Shown here: positions 17,248 to 25,416 of the stretch, piece after piece
Layout: each line of letters starts with the position of its first letter
Numbering within the stretch: position 1 is the stretch's first letter
Assembly: GCA_003224055.1 (NCBI GenBank)
Contig: QHYE01000013.1
Location: 52,261 to 116,260 of the forward strand
From: Acidobacteriota bacterium
GTDB taxonomy: Bacteria > Acidobacteriota > Terriglobia > Acidiferrales > UBA7541
Length of the DNA stretch: 64,000 nt
Reading direction: 5' to 3'
Program-made: the position numbers and the translations under genes
Notes under the pieces: model-generated
Seen by the model: the letters and a program-made list of their open reading frames with translations, nothing else
What the model was told of the DNA's origin: nothing
The model's database searches: none

Positions 17248-18567
17248 TTACGATTTTCGCGGCTGCCCATCCTGCGCCAACTCTCTCGCCATTTGTTTCT
17301 TCATCACAATGGCGTCATATTCCCTAACCGGCAGCACCCGCATCATCGTCATCATCCCCATCATCCCCGCGCTCCAGTTTTTCGGCAGCCCTTCGGTCTC
17401 CGGCTTTTCCACCACCTCATCCATTCCCATTTCCATGAACGCGTCCTGCGGAAACCCCGGCACGCTTGCCGCATTCGGAGCAATTGGAGAAGGATGGACG
17501 TGTTCGAACGCCACCCTCTTTGCCAGCGACATCATCTGCCCGACCGCTTTTTCTTCCGTCTGGTCCGCCGTCTGAATCGCCCGGTCACTCAACAAGTCCA
17601 TCATGCTGTTCATCATATGGTGCGGCAGGTGGCAGTGAATCATCCACGCGCCCGGATACTTCGCTTCGAATTCCACCACGCGCGCCTGCGCCACCCCCAC
17701 CAGCACCGTATTCATCGGATACCACGTCGATTCCGGCGCGCGCCCGCCCTCCGTCCCTGTCATCACGAACTGGTGCCCATGAAGATGGATCGGATGGTGA
17801 TCCATGCCCAGGTTCAAGATACGCAGCCGCACGCGGCTGCCCAGCCGTGCCAGCAGCGGCGTCGTCATCGGCGCGGAAACCCCATTGAACGTCAGCCAGT
17901 TGAATTCCATCGCCGCGGTATTTGGCACGGTGTTGCTCGGCAGCACCGCCCATTCCTGCAAAACCAGGCCGTAGTCGTGATCCACGCGCGGCTTGTAATC
18001 CTTCTGTGGGTGTGCCACGAAAAATCCGATCAGCCCCATCATTTCCTGCATCGCGCTGTGCGCGTGATAGAAAAACGTCCCCTCCTGATGCACCGTAAAT
18101 TCGTAGACATATTTTTCGCCCGGCGCCACTGGCTTCTGGCTGATATACGGCACGCCATCCTGCTCGATGGGAAGTTCCAGCCCATGCCAGTGCATGGAAG
18201 TCGATTCCGGCAGGCGGTTTTCGAAAATCACTCGCACGCGCTCGCCCTGCTGCACCTGAATCGTCGGTCCCGGGCAGTTCCCGTTGTACCCCCACGCATC
18301 AATCGTCTTGAACGGCACAATCTTCTTTTTCACCGGCTCGGCAGCCAGCTTGAAGACCTTTACGCCGCCATCCATCTCATGCGGCAAATCGCTGACGTCC
18401 GGCGTTACCATCGGCTGGAATCCGCGGGGCGCCGCTTGTGTCGCATGCGCCGCGTGGTTTGCTTGCACGCCTTCCGGCTCCGCCGCCCGCAGCGTCTCGC
18501 TCAAGCTGAACAATCCCGCACCCAGCACCGCCGCATCCTGAAAAAATCTTCTTCTCGTACCGCTCAT
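17248..18567 (-). CDS. Multicopper oxidase (Tat-exported, copper-resistance type)
   Basis: A 439-residue cupredoxin enzyme. The N terminus SGTRRRFFQDAAVLGAGLF is a twin-arginine signal, so it is exported folded with copper. All four copper-binding motifs are readable: HWHGLELPIEQDG, FFYHAHSAMQEMMGL, HHPIHLHGHQF, and HCHLPHHMMNSMM, the last giving the T2/T3 histidines plus the T1 His and Met. The enzyme couples oxidation of a substrate (possibly cuprous ion) to reduction of oxygen to water. Several Met residues near the copper sites (MQEMMG, HHMMNSMMD) fit cuprous oxidase activity. The start at 18567 is fixed by AGGAGG seven bases upstream. It sits upstream of the TolC-type gene and downstream of cydAB and a small Cys-rich secreted protein. 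Confidence 0.92.
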   Translation of the reverse strand: MSGTRRRFFQDAAVLGAGLFSLSETLRAAEPEGVQANHAAHATQAAPRGFQPMVTPDVSDLPHEMDGGVKVFKLAAEPVKKKIVPFKTIDAWGYNGNCPGPTIQVQQGERVRVIFENRLPESTSMHWHGLELPIEQDGVPYISQKPVAPGEKYVYEFTVHQEGTFFYHAHSAMQEMMGLIGFFVAHPQKDYKPRVDHDYGLVLQEWAVLPSNTVPNTAAMEFNWLTFNGVSAPMTTPLLARLGSRVRLRILNLGMDHHPIHLHGHQFVMTGTEGGRAPESTWYPMNTVLVGVAQARVVEFEAKYPGAWMIHCHLPHHMMNSMMDLLSDRAIQTADQTEEKAVGQMMSLAKRVAFEHVHPSPIAPNAASVPGFPQDAFMEMGMDEVVEKPETEGLPKNWSAGMMGMMTMMRVLPVREYDAIVMKKQMARELAQDGQPRKS

Positions 18568-18651
18568 GCTTGCCTCCTGAATTCCGTAATGCGCCTGCCC
18601 CATGAATCTGACTCGAAACGTCCCATCACGTGAAAAAGGGTCCTTCTCCTC

Positions 18652-18679
18652 TTGACTTCCAGTTACCCTGTGATATAAT
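18652..18679 (+). promoter_or_regulatory. Strong sigma70-like promoter with no gene downstream
   Basis: TTGACT (18652-18657) and a consensus TATAAT (18674-18679) lie 16 bases apart, directed away from the multicopper oxidase. The -10 box is embedded in an imperfect palindrome, GTGATATAATTGTCAC, which could bind a repressor. No credible gene follows for 330 bases on this strand, so it may drive a small RNA or be fortuitous. Confidence 0.45.
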
Positions 18680-18896
18680 TGTCACTAGGTGTATCCACGA
18701 GTTCCCGTGGTCATCTGCTTTCTTACTCTTCCGGCGGAAATTTCGACCTCGTTTTGGCCTAAGCACCTTCTTTTGTTCAGATTACGTATTGCCCCGCACG
18801 CAAGCGCCATGAAAGCCGAATCTCCGTCCTTTAGAATCAATCATTTACGAATTGCCCATTTTGTAAGCCCTTTGTTTTGACATTCATGTATGTAAT

Positions 18897-18910
18897 GGGG
18901 GTGTACCCCC
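18897..18910. promoter_or_regulatory. G/C-tract palindrome, possible metal-regulator operator
   Basis: GGGGGTGTACCCCC is a perfect 6-bp inverted repeat with a 2-base centre, standing in an AT-rich stretch between the multicopper oxidase and the upstream small gene. Operators of copper-sensing repressors such as CsoR also use G and C tracts, but usually with the C tract first, so the match is not exact. No T run follows on either strand, making a terminator unlikely. Confidence 0.3.
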
Positions 18911-19000
18911 CCTTTAGAGACCAAGTAAAACGTCCACGGACCGGCTCCGCCCGCCGGATCCACGAGGAATTCCGTTCTCAAAAGCTTCAAAGGGATGGAA

Positions 19001-19426
19001 TCAGAAGCGAAGCACTACCGTGGTGAGAACAGAAGGGTGCGGCGAGAGCTGCAAATCAGGGCCACGAGCCCCGCGTTGACTCGTCATCAAAGCAGGGAAC
19101 TCCGCTGAGAAAATGTAGGGCGTGCCTGCCCAGGCCAGGAACCGGGCGGAAGAAGAAAGTTCCATCAGCTTGCTCGAAGTCAGAGTGGCCGACGGCAGTT
19201 CCGTCGCGCCGCAGCGCGCGATTCCTCGAACGTACTGGGCATTTTGCTGTGCTGCTTCCGCGAAATGGCAGGGACCATTCACTGCGCCAGTGGATGAAGT
19301 TCGCGAGCAGACTTGAGCGGCACACAACGGCGAGCAAACTGGAGTAACAACGAGAGCCAGGATGGTCACAACCCCGCAAACCTGCGCCAGCATGGCCTTC
19401 GTTCGTCTTGGTGTCGCGAAACTCAT
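19001..19426 (-). CDS. Small Cys-containing secreted hypothetical protein
   Basis: A protein of about 141 residues that I do not recognise. It starts with a basic stretch and a long hydrophobic signal peptide (AMLAQVCGVVTILALVVTPVC) followed by a Cys cluster (CSPLCAAQVCS) and two later Cys (GPCHFAE, RCGATEL). The pattern suggests a periplasmic protein that binds metal or forms disulfides. Two adjacent ATG codons (19429, 19426) serve as start. It lies 77 bases downstream of cydB on the same strand and upstream of the multicopper oxidase, so a link with copper or redox handling is likely but unproven. Its tail (TSQRGARGPDLQLSPHP) looks low in structure. Confidence 0.55.
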   Translation of the reverse strand: MSFATPRRTKAMLAQVCGVVTILALVVTPVCSPLCAAQVCSRTSSTGAVNGPCHFAEAAQQNAQYVRGIARCGATELPSATLTSSKLMELSSSARFLAWAGTPYIFSAEFPALMTSQRGARGPDLQLSPHPSVLTTVVLRF

Positions 19427-19503
19427 CATCTGTTTCACGCTACGCCGCCGTATCCCCCGAGTCAACCGGCTTGGTGAAGGAGCTGTTCATCACGGGCAAC
19501 TTC

Positions 19504-20553
19504 CTAGTTGCCGTAACCGCGAGAGTCTTTGTCCACCGTGACTTTACCCGCGAACGAGCGGTACACGTACGTGGAGTATCCCGCGGCAAGGATCATCCCA
19601 ATAATCCACCACACTAGCCCGATCTTCAAGCCGTAGTCACCCGCTTTGGCGGTTCTCACCGTCAACGAGTACACCGCATTTCGCGCCGGCAGCACCATCG
19701 GATACACGCCGAAAACGACGCTCGTCAGCATCCCCGTCAAATAGGCGCAGGACGCGAGGAAAGCCTTTCGCTCATCGCATCTTCTCAACTCGAACACGAC
19801 ACCGGCGATTCCCGCCACGGCAAGCAGCGGAAAAACAAATCCGCCGGGCCAGGTCGTAAAGTTTTCCTTCACTTGAGGTTGCACGCGGAATGTCACCGCC
19901 GTCACCAGCGCCGTGAAAGCAAGTACGCCCCACCAAGCCTGCCCAGCCAGTTTTCTCGCGCGCGAACTCACCGCGCCACTGGTCTTCATCTGCACCCAGA
20001 GCGCGCCATGCATCGCCAGCGCGAGCAACCCAAGCACGCCGACGAGGATGGTGTACCAGTCCAAAATCCCGGTTTCTTCTCCCAGGCGGAAATTGGTCCA
20101 TAGCGGCTCGAAGAAGTAGCCGCTCGCATCCAGCGGCACGCCGCGCACCACGTTGCCCAGCGCCGCTCCGAAGAATACGGCCAGTAGCAGGCTCGATGCG
20201 CAGAAAAGAAAATCCCACAGCGGATCCCACACCGCGCTTTTGATGTGATTCCGGAATTCGATCGACGCTCCACGAACAATCAGAAGCCATAAAACAATCA
20301 TCAGTGGGAGATAAAAACCGCTGAACCCGCTGGCATAAAGCGCGGGGAAGGCAAAATACATCGTTCCGCCCGCCGCGATCAGCCACACTTCGTTTCCATC
20401 CCACACCGGGCCGATGCTCGCCAGAACTTGCCGCCGCTCTTCATCCGTCTTCGCCACCCACAAATGAATCGCGCCAGCCCCCAGATCGAAACCATCCAGC
20501 AGCACGTACACCGCGATCATGAACGCAACGAGGCAAAACCAAATCGTTCCCAT
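19504..20553 (-). CDS. cydB: Cytochrome bd ubiquinol oxidase subunit II
   Basis: A 349-residue integral membrane protein with about eight to nine spans, partner of CydA. The N-terminal FMIAVYVLLDGFDLGAGAIHL is the typical subunit II opening, followed by GPVWDGNEVWLIAAGGTMYFAFP and the conserved GNVVRGVPLD. Together with CydA it forms the terminal oxidase that passes quinol electrons to oxygen with high affinity. The start at 20553 was chosen over an upstream in-frame codon because the first transmembrane helix begins there and GAGGGGACG precedes it. It begins 7 bases after the cydA stop, so the two are cotranslated. No CydX-type small subunit gene was found directly downstream; the next gene is a larger Cys-rich secreted protein. 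Confidence 0.93.
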   Translation of the reverse strand: MGTIWFCLVAFMIAVYVLLDGFDLGAGAIHLWVAKTDEERRQVLASIGPVWDGNEVWLIAAGGTMYFAFPALYASGFSGFYLPLMIVLWLLIVRGASIEFRNHIKSAVWDPLWDFLFCASSLLLAVFFGAALGNVVRGVPLDASGYFFEPLWTNFRLGEETGILDWYTILVGVLGLLALAMHGALWVQMKTSGAVSSRARKLAGQAWWGVLAFTALVTAVTFRVQPQVKENFTTWPGGFVFPLLAVAGIAGVVFELRRCDERKAFLASCAYLTGMLTSVVFGVYPMVLPARNAVYSLTVRTAKAGDYGLKIGLVWWIIGMILAAGYSTYVYRSFAGKVTVDKDSRGYGN

Positions 20554-20560
20554 CGTCCCC

Positions 20561-21925
20561 TCAATCCGCTGCCAGGACGGCCGCGTCTTCGCCGCGCGGA
20601 TGCGCGCCGGGTTCCGGCCCGAGTTCAATCTCGCGGTAAAACAGGAACAGCCACAGGATCCCCACTACGGTATACAACCCCATGAACCCGATCAGCGTGA
20701 ACCACGCATTCCCCGCCGCCACACGCGGCGAGATTCCCTGCGCCGTGCGCATCAATCCATGGATCAACCAGGGCTGCCGCCCCAATTCCGCAGTCATCCA
20801 TCCCGCCGTGTTCGCAATGTACGGCAGCGGCACGCAAAGCATCAGCGTCCAAAGCATCCACCGCGAATCGTACAATGTTCCCCGCCACAAAAGCAGCGCC
20901 GCCACAACCATCACTGCAATGAAGATCGTGCCCAGCCCCACCATCACGTGATAACTGTAATACAGCAGCGGAATCTGATCCGGCCATTCGTTTTCTGGAA
21001 ATTCGGACAGGCCCTTCACGTCCGCGCGCCACTGCCGATACGTCAGGAAACTCAGCATGTTCGGAATTTCCAAAGGATTGTCGAGCTTTCTTTTTTCTAC
21101 GTCGGGCTGCCCGAGGATCGCCAGCGGCGCACCCCGCTGTGATTCGAACAGTCCTTCCATCGCCGCCAGCGTCACCGGCTGATGATTCGCAACCAGTTTT
21201 CCCTGCATGTCTCCGGTCGGGAAAAGCTGCAGCAGCGCTGCGATCGCGCCGACCAGCACGCCTGCTTTCACAAACGTGCGGCTGTAAATTTCATCGCGTT
21301 TTGTCAGCAAATAGAACGCGCCCACCGCGGCCATCACGAAGCATCCGGTCTGCACCGCGCCCAGCATGGTGTGCGCGTACTGCCACAATGCCCACTTGTT
21401 CAGCAACAGATCCCAGAAGCTGGCGAGTTCGATCGCGCCGTTGGCGCCGAGCCGGTAGCCCGTCGGGTGCTGCATCCAAGCGTCTGTTGCTACGATGAAA
21501 TATCCCGAGAGCCACGAGCCCAAAAAAACCAGAAAAGCGGACAACCAGTGTCCAATGCGTCCGAGTTTTTTCTCGCCAAACAAAAACAATCCCAAAAAGC
21601 TCGACTCCAGAAAAAAGGAAAACACGCCCTCCATCGCCAGCGTTTGGCCGATCACGCCGCCTGCCGCTCGCGAAAACGCCGCCCAGTTCGTTCCGAACTG
21701 AAATTCCATCGGGATGCCCGTGATCACGCCCACGGCGAAGTTGATGCCGAAGATTCGTCCCCAAAATCGCGCCGCCCGGTTGTAGTGCTCATCGCCCGTG
21801 CGCAACGCTTTGGTCTTCAAATAGACTAGCAGCAGCGCGAGGCCCATCGTCAGTTGCGGAAAAATGTAATGAAACGTGATTGTGAACGCGAAGTGCAGGC
21901 GGTGCACATCCAGTGCTTGTCCCAC
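20561..21925 (-). CDS. cydA: Cytochrome bd ubiquinol oxidase subunit I
   Basis: A 454-residue membrane protein with about nine spans. His19 in TITFHYIFPQL is the axial ligand of a high-spin heme. Other hallmarks are GIPMEFQFGTNW, MEGVFSFFLESSFLG, LSGYFIVATDAWMQHPTGY and the conserved GRQPWLIHGLMRT near the C-terminal third. At 454 residues it is clearly shorter than E. coli CydA (about 520), the shortening falling in the quinol-binding loop. It is therefore of the short Q-loop, CIO-like type, often less sensitive to cyanide in characterised members. It is the first gene of a minus-strand group continuing through cydB, and faces the MerA-like flavoprotein across a 269-bp divergent region. Confidence 0.94.
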   Translation of the reverse strand: MGQALDVHRLHFAFTITFHYIFPQLTMGLALLLVYLKTKALRTGDEHYNRAARFWGRIFGINFAVGVITGIPMEFQFGTNWAAFSRAAGGVIGQTLAMEGVFSFFLESSFLGLFLFGEKKLGRIGHWLSAFLVFLGSWLSGYFIVATDAWMQHPTGYRLGANGAIELASFWDLLLNKWALWQYAHTMLGAVQTGCFVMAAVGAFYLLTKRDEIYSRTFVKAGVLVGAIAALLQLFPTGDMQGKLVANHQPVTLAAMEGLFESQRGAPLAILGQPDVEKRKLDNPLEIPNMLSFLTYRQWRADVKGLSEFPENEWPDQIPLLYYSYHVMVGLGTIFIAVMVVAALLLWRGTLYDSRWMLWTLMLCVPLPYIANTAGWMTAELGRQPWLIHGLMRTAQGISPRVAAGNAWFTLIGFMGLYTVVGILWLFLFYREIELGPEPGAHPRGEDAAVLAAD

Positions 21926-22194
21926 GAATCACCTCGCGAAGCGCCAGCGCGGCTGGTGGTCGCCCGAGAAGTTGTATAACCCTGGCGAAATCAACAGCAT
22001 CTTCTCATCTCGGACAGTTTCTTGAATACTTTTTCTCTGCTTCTGGCACAATCCAGACCAATTCCATCGTGTTAGGTTCCGCTCTAAGATTTGCACTCCA
22101 TCGCTCGCCATTTCTGAGAATATCTCTAAGGTTTAGTCTGCTCCCACTGCATCCGATGTACTGTCTTGTTTCGTCTTTTCTCGGGAGGCCGTTC

Positions 22195-23565
22195 ATGAAA
22201 TATGACGCAATCGTCATCGGCTCAGGCCAGGCCGGTAATCCCCTCGCGCATCATCTCGCCGACCTCGGATGGTCCGTCGCGCTGATTGAAGAAAAAGATC
22301 TTGGTGGCACCTGCATCAACGTTGGCTGCACGCCGACCAAAACGATGGTCCACCGCGCCCAAGTTGCCCACTACGCGCGAAACTCCGCGCGCTGGGGCGT
22401 CAACGCCTCAAACGTCAGCGCCGATCTCGCAAAAATCGTCGCCCAAAAAGACGAAGTCGTCATGAGTTTCCGTAACGGCCAGCAAAAACAAATAGACAAG
22501 CGCCCCAAACTTCGCCTTTATCGCGGCCACGCGCGTTTTGTCGCGGCACATCAGCTCAAGGTCGGCGAGGATTCCCTTGAAAGCGAAAAGATTTTCATCG
22601 ACACCGGTGCCCGCCCGAGTATCCCGCTGATTGTCGGCCTCGAAACCGTTCCCTATCTCACCAACGAATCCGTCATGCGGCTCACTACCGTTCCCGAACA
22701 CCTCCTGATCCTCGGTGGCGGTTACATCGGGCTCGAATTTGGACAAATGTTTCGCCGCTTCGGCAGCCGCGTCACCATCTTGCATATGGGTCCGCAAATT
22801 GTTGGGCGTGAAGATCCCGAAATTTCCGCCGAACTCCAGAAGGCGCTCGAGGCCGAAGGAATTCAATTCATTCTCAACGCGCGCACCTCGCGTGCCGAAG
22901 GTAAGCCCAACGCCGTTACGCTTTTCTACGCAGGCTCTCCAGGCGCGTCGAGCGTCAGCGGTTCCCATCTCCTGGTCGCCACCGGACGCAGTCCAAACAC
23001 CAGCGAGCTCGGTCTCGACGAGGCCGGCATCGCCACGGACAAAAATGGCTTCATCAAAGTAAACAGCCGCCTCGAGACCACCGTCCCCGGCGTCTGGGCG
23101 CTGGGAGATTGCAAAGGCGGCCCCGCTTTCACCCACATTTCCTACAACGATTTCCAAATTGTTTACGGCAATCTCGTCGAAGGGAAAAAGCTTTCAATAG
23201 AAAATCGTCTCGTGCCGTATTGCCTTTTCACCGATCCCCAGCTCGGCGGCGTCGGCATGACGGAAAAAGAAGCGCGCGCGAAAGGCTACAAATTGAAAAT
23301 TGGAAAATGTCCGATGACGCATGTCGCACGCGCCATCGAGCGCGACGAAACCGCCGGCCTGATGAAAGTCGTAGTCGACGCTTCGAACGACCGCGTTCTC
23401 GGCGCTTCCATCCTGGCCACCGAAGGCGGCGAGCTCGTGCAAATTCTCGGTACGCTCATGCTTTCGAAGCAGCCGTACACGCTCCTGAAGGGCGCCGTGT
23501 TCATCCATCCGACGCTCGCCGAAGGTTTTTTTGCGCTGATGCAGGATGTCAAGCCGGTGGACTAG
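22195..23565 (+). CDS. MerA-like pyridine nucleotide-disulfide oxidoreductase
   Basis: A 456-residue flavoprotein. It has the FAD-binding AIVIGSGQAGNPLAHHLA, the redox-active disulfide GGTCINVGCTPTK, the NAD(P)-binding LILGGGYIGLEFGQMF, a second FAD motif VWALGDCKGG, and the dimerisation domain ending HPTLAEGFFAL with the His-Glu base pair. It resembles mercuric reductase most, but lacks both the N-terminal HMA domain and the C-terminal Cys pair that deliver mercury. Mercury reduction is therefore unlikely and the true substrate unknown. The start is set by GGGAGG six bases ahead of the ATG. The gene is divergent from cydAB, so a shared redox or metal stress role is possible. Genuine dihydrolipoamide dehydrogenase is less likely from the disulfide context (VGCTPTK). 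Confidence 0.88.
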   Translation: MKYDAIVIGSGQAGNPLAHHLADLGWSVALIEEKDLGGTCINVGCTPTKTMVHRAQVAHYARNSARWGVNASNVSADLAKIVAQKDEVVMSFRNGQQKQIDKRPKLRLYRGHARFVAAHQLKVGEDSLESEKIFIDTGARPSIPLIVGLETVPYLTNESVMRLTTVPEHLLILGGGYIGLEFGQMFRRFGSRVTILHMGPQIVGREDPEISAELQKALEAEGIQFILNARTSRAEGKPNAVTLFYAGSPGASSVSGSHLLVATGRSPNTSELGLDEAGIATDKNGFIKVNSRLETTVPGVWALGDCKGGPAFTHISYNDFQIVYGNLVEGKKLSIENRLVPYCLFTDPQLGGVGMTEKEARAKGYKLKIGKCPMTHVARAIERDETAGLMKVVVDASNDRVLGASILATEGGELVQILGTLMLSKQPYTLLKGAVFIHPTLAEGFFALMQDVKPVD

Positions 23566-23584
23566 CGCACTCTTGCGGAAATCA

Positions 23585-23661
23585 TGGCGGGACCGGGCGG
23601 ACTTGAACCGCCAACCTAGAGTTTAGGAAACTCTCGCTCTATCCAGTTGAGCTACGGCCCC
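23585..23661 (-). tRNA. tRNA-Arg (anticodon CCT)
   Basis: A 77-nt cloverleaf on the minus strand with encoded CCA. The acceptor stem GGGGCCG pairs with CGGTCCC with one G-U. The D stem is GCTC/GAGC, the anticodon stem AGAGT/ACTCT with loop TTCCTAA giving anticodon CCT, and the T arm GGCGGTTCAAGTCCGCC. It reads AGG arginine codons. It lies between the convergent flavoprotein gene and the SUMF1-fold gene. Confidence 0.96.
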
Positions 23662-23763
23662 GTCTCTCCATTGTAATACTTCCCGCGCTTTTCAGTTCTG
23701 CCCGGCTTCATCCCGGTCAGGCCGCGAGGTCCATGGCGTCGGAGGCGCCGCTGGCCCGGGCGT

Positions 23764-24504
23764 CTACCCCCGCGCGATCCGGAATCCGTAGTCCGCGTAT
23801 TGAAACTCCGGCGGAATGCTGGAGCGCGCCGCGGTTCGCGTAACCTTAATATGGTGCCGCCAGGACCCGCCACGCGAAGCACGGCGGCTGCCACTCCGAG
23901 GCCCTTGCGGATTTCGTTCCGGAGAGTGTGCGTAGTAGCCGTCGTCGTACCAGTCCGCGCACCATTCATGAACGTTGTCGCCGAGATTGTAAATCCCATA
24001 CGCATTCGGCGGATACAAACCCACCGGCTCCGGGCCATTCTTCCACCGCGTGGCGTAATCAGGAACAAATTCTGGAGGCGCGTCCCCCCACGAATACAGC
24101 AAACCCTCGACGCCGCCGCGGGCCGCGCGTTCCCATTCGGCTTCGGTCGGCAAGCGATACGCTTTCTCCGTCGCGCGGCTCAGCCATTGGCAGTACGCTG
24201 TCGCCTCATCCCAGGACACCGCGACGACAGGCATCCGCGGATCATTAAAATTCGAATCATTCCACTGTGGCGGGGGCGCACCACCTGTCGCGGCAAGAAA
24301 GCATCCGTACTCCGCATTCGTCAGTTGGTGCGTCGCCAGCTCGAACGCATTCACCCACACCCGGTGCACCGGCTTCTCATCATCGCGTCCAGTCTCGCAA
24401 CCCATCCCGAACCAGCCCTCCGGGATGCGCACCATCACCGGTTCGATGATCCCGCCGTGCGCCCCGCTCACACTCGCCCCGCTCATCCTCGACACCGCTG
24501 CCAT
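23764..24504 (-). CDS. SUMF1/formylglycine-generating enzyme-fold protein
   Basis: A 246-residue protein made almost wholly of the FGE-sulfatase (SUMF1) fold. The readable motifs are VRIPEGWFGMGCE, VWVNAFELATHQLTNAEY, PVVAVSWDEATAYCQWL, YRLPTEAEWERAARGG, NVHEWCADWYDDGYY and the end RGGSW..FRIARG. True formylglycine-generating enzymes have two catalytic Cys after the RGGS turn; here the segment is RGGSWRHHIKVTRTAARSS with none. Sulfatase activation is therefore unlikely, and another SUMF1-fold role (ligand binding, ergothioneine-type or other chemistry) should be considered. No signal peptide is seen. GAGAAGG precedes the ATG. It follows the ROK-family gene on the same strand with a gap of 10 bases. 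Confidence 0.85.
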   Translation of the reverse strand: MAAVSRMSGASVSGAHGGIIEPVMVRIPEGWFGMGCETGRDDEKPVHRVWVNAFELATHQLTNAEYGCFLAATGGAPPPQWNDSNFNDPRMPVVAVSWDEATAYCQWLSRATEKAYRLPTEAEWERAARGGVEGLLYSWGDAPPEFVPDYATRWKNGPEPVGLYPPNAYGIYNLGDNVHEWCADWYDDGYYAHSPERNPQGPRSGSRRASRGGSWRHHIKVTRTAARSSIPPEFQYADYGFRIARG

Positions 24505-24514
24505 GCCTTCTCTC

Positions 24515-25192
24515 CTATTTCTCCCACATCCGGAATCCGCCTAGAAACGCATTTTCATTGCTGCCTAGCCGTGCGCCGTCAGGCAGGTTCTTCAATTTCT
24601 TGATGTTTCCCCCGCCGAGGACGACGTAATCGGCTTCCAGCGCGGTCCTGAGTTTCTTCGTAACCTTCGCAACGTGCCCACGCCATTTCTTCCTCCCCAA
24701 TCGCTCGAGCCCGCGCAGGCCGAGATAATCTTCGTAAGTTTTCCCGTTCTTGTAGCTGAGGTGTGCCAGCTCCATCGGCTCCAGCATTCCATCCACAATC
24801 ATCGCCGATCCCAGCCCCGTCCCAAGTCCCAGAAAAAGCATGCGCCCGCCCTTATAACTGCCCAGCGCCTGCATCGCCGCGTCGTTGAGTATCTTCACGG
24901 GGCATCCAAAAGCTTTGCTGAAATCAAATCTCATCCACCCGCCCCCCAGGTTATGCGGCTCGCGTAGCGGATGTCCGTTTATGATCGGCCCGGGGTATCC
25001 CAGGGATACGCGGTCAAACTTCCAATCCTTCACGCACTCTTTAACCACCCGCACCATCTTGCCCGCCGTCATCGTGGGCCCGGAGGGAATCTTGCGCACC
25101 TCTTTTTGCCCGGTCGCCAGCATCTTGATGTTCGTCCCCCCAACATCGACCACGAGAACTCTGGGAGTTTTCGCCGCTCGTACCCTTTTCAT
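24515..25192 (-). CDS. ROK-family sugar kinase, polyphosphate-glucokinase-like
   Basis: A 225-residue protein of the ASKHA/ROK superfamily. The ATP/phosphate loops are VVDVGGTNIKML at the N terminus and GLGTGLGSAMIVDG in the middle; ILNDAAMQALG contains the catalytic Asp. The sequence SLGYPGPIINGHP and the short length match polyphosphate glucokinases, which phosphorylate glucose with polyphosphate. ROK Cys-rich zinc motifs are absent. The start at 25192 is preferred because GGAGC lies eight bases ahead; an ATG at 25240 would add 16 residues. It is probably cotranscribed with the SUMF1-fold gene. The donor (ATP or polyphosphate) cannot be decided from sequence. Confidence 0.8.
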   Translation of the reverse strand: MKRVRAAKTPRVLVVDVGGTNIKMLATGQKEVRKIPSGPTMTAGKMVRVVKECVKDWKFDRVSLGYPGPIINGHPLREPHNLGGGWMRFDFSKAFGCPVKILNDAAMQALGSYKGGRMLFLGLGTGLGSAMIVDGMLEPMELAHLSYKNGKTYEDYLGLRGLERLGRKKWRGHVAKVTKKLRTALEADYVVLGGGNIKKLKNLPDGARLGSNENAFLGGFRMWEK

Positions 25193-25416
25193 AGCCGTTG
25201 CTCCAATGGCTCCACGAGGGTATGGTTTTTTCTCCTCCATCGGCAAGAGAATTCCAGAAAGCCGCACCGAGTTCGCGCGTTGGCCCATCCTTGCGGGTTT
25301 TTGCAAAGATGGGCCTGCCCGCCATGCTACTCCCCGATGAATTGTAACAGTGGTATTCTCTCCTCGCATCTCGCTGCAAGAGGAAGGAATGAGTGGCATC
25401 TGCGCCACCCGTACCC

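Larger units (their letters stand above)
18568..19000. other. Gene-poor region upstream of the multicopper oxidase
   Basis: No convincing coding sequence is found in these 433 bases, on either strand. It is AT-richer than its surroundings. It contains a strong plus-strand promoter-like sequence (18652-18679) and a G/C-tract palindrome (GGGGGT-GT-ACCCCC at 18897-18910). It should also hold the minus-strand promoter of the multicopper oxidase. The short reading frames downstream of the plus-strand promoter have no ribosome binding site and no recognisable protein features. Confidence 0.5.

Noticed and set aside
17293..18633. Long open frame on the plus strand opposite the multicopper oxidase
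   Set aside because: Its product is extremely His/Arg/Pro-rich and mirrors the codon pattern of the real gene; a shadow of GC-rich coding sequence.
22195..23565. Annotation as mercuric reductase (merA)
   Set aside because: The HMA domain, the C-terminal Cys pair and other mer genes are all missing.
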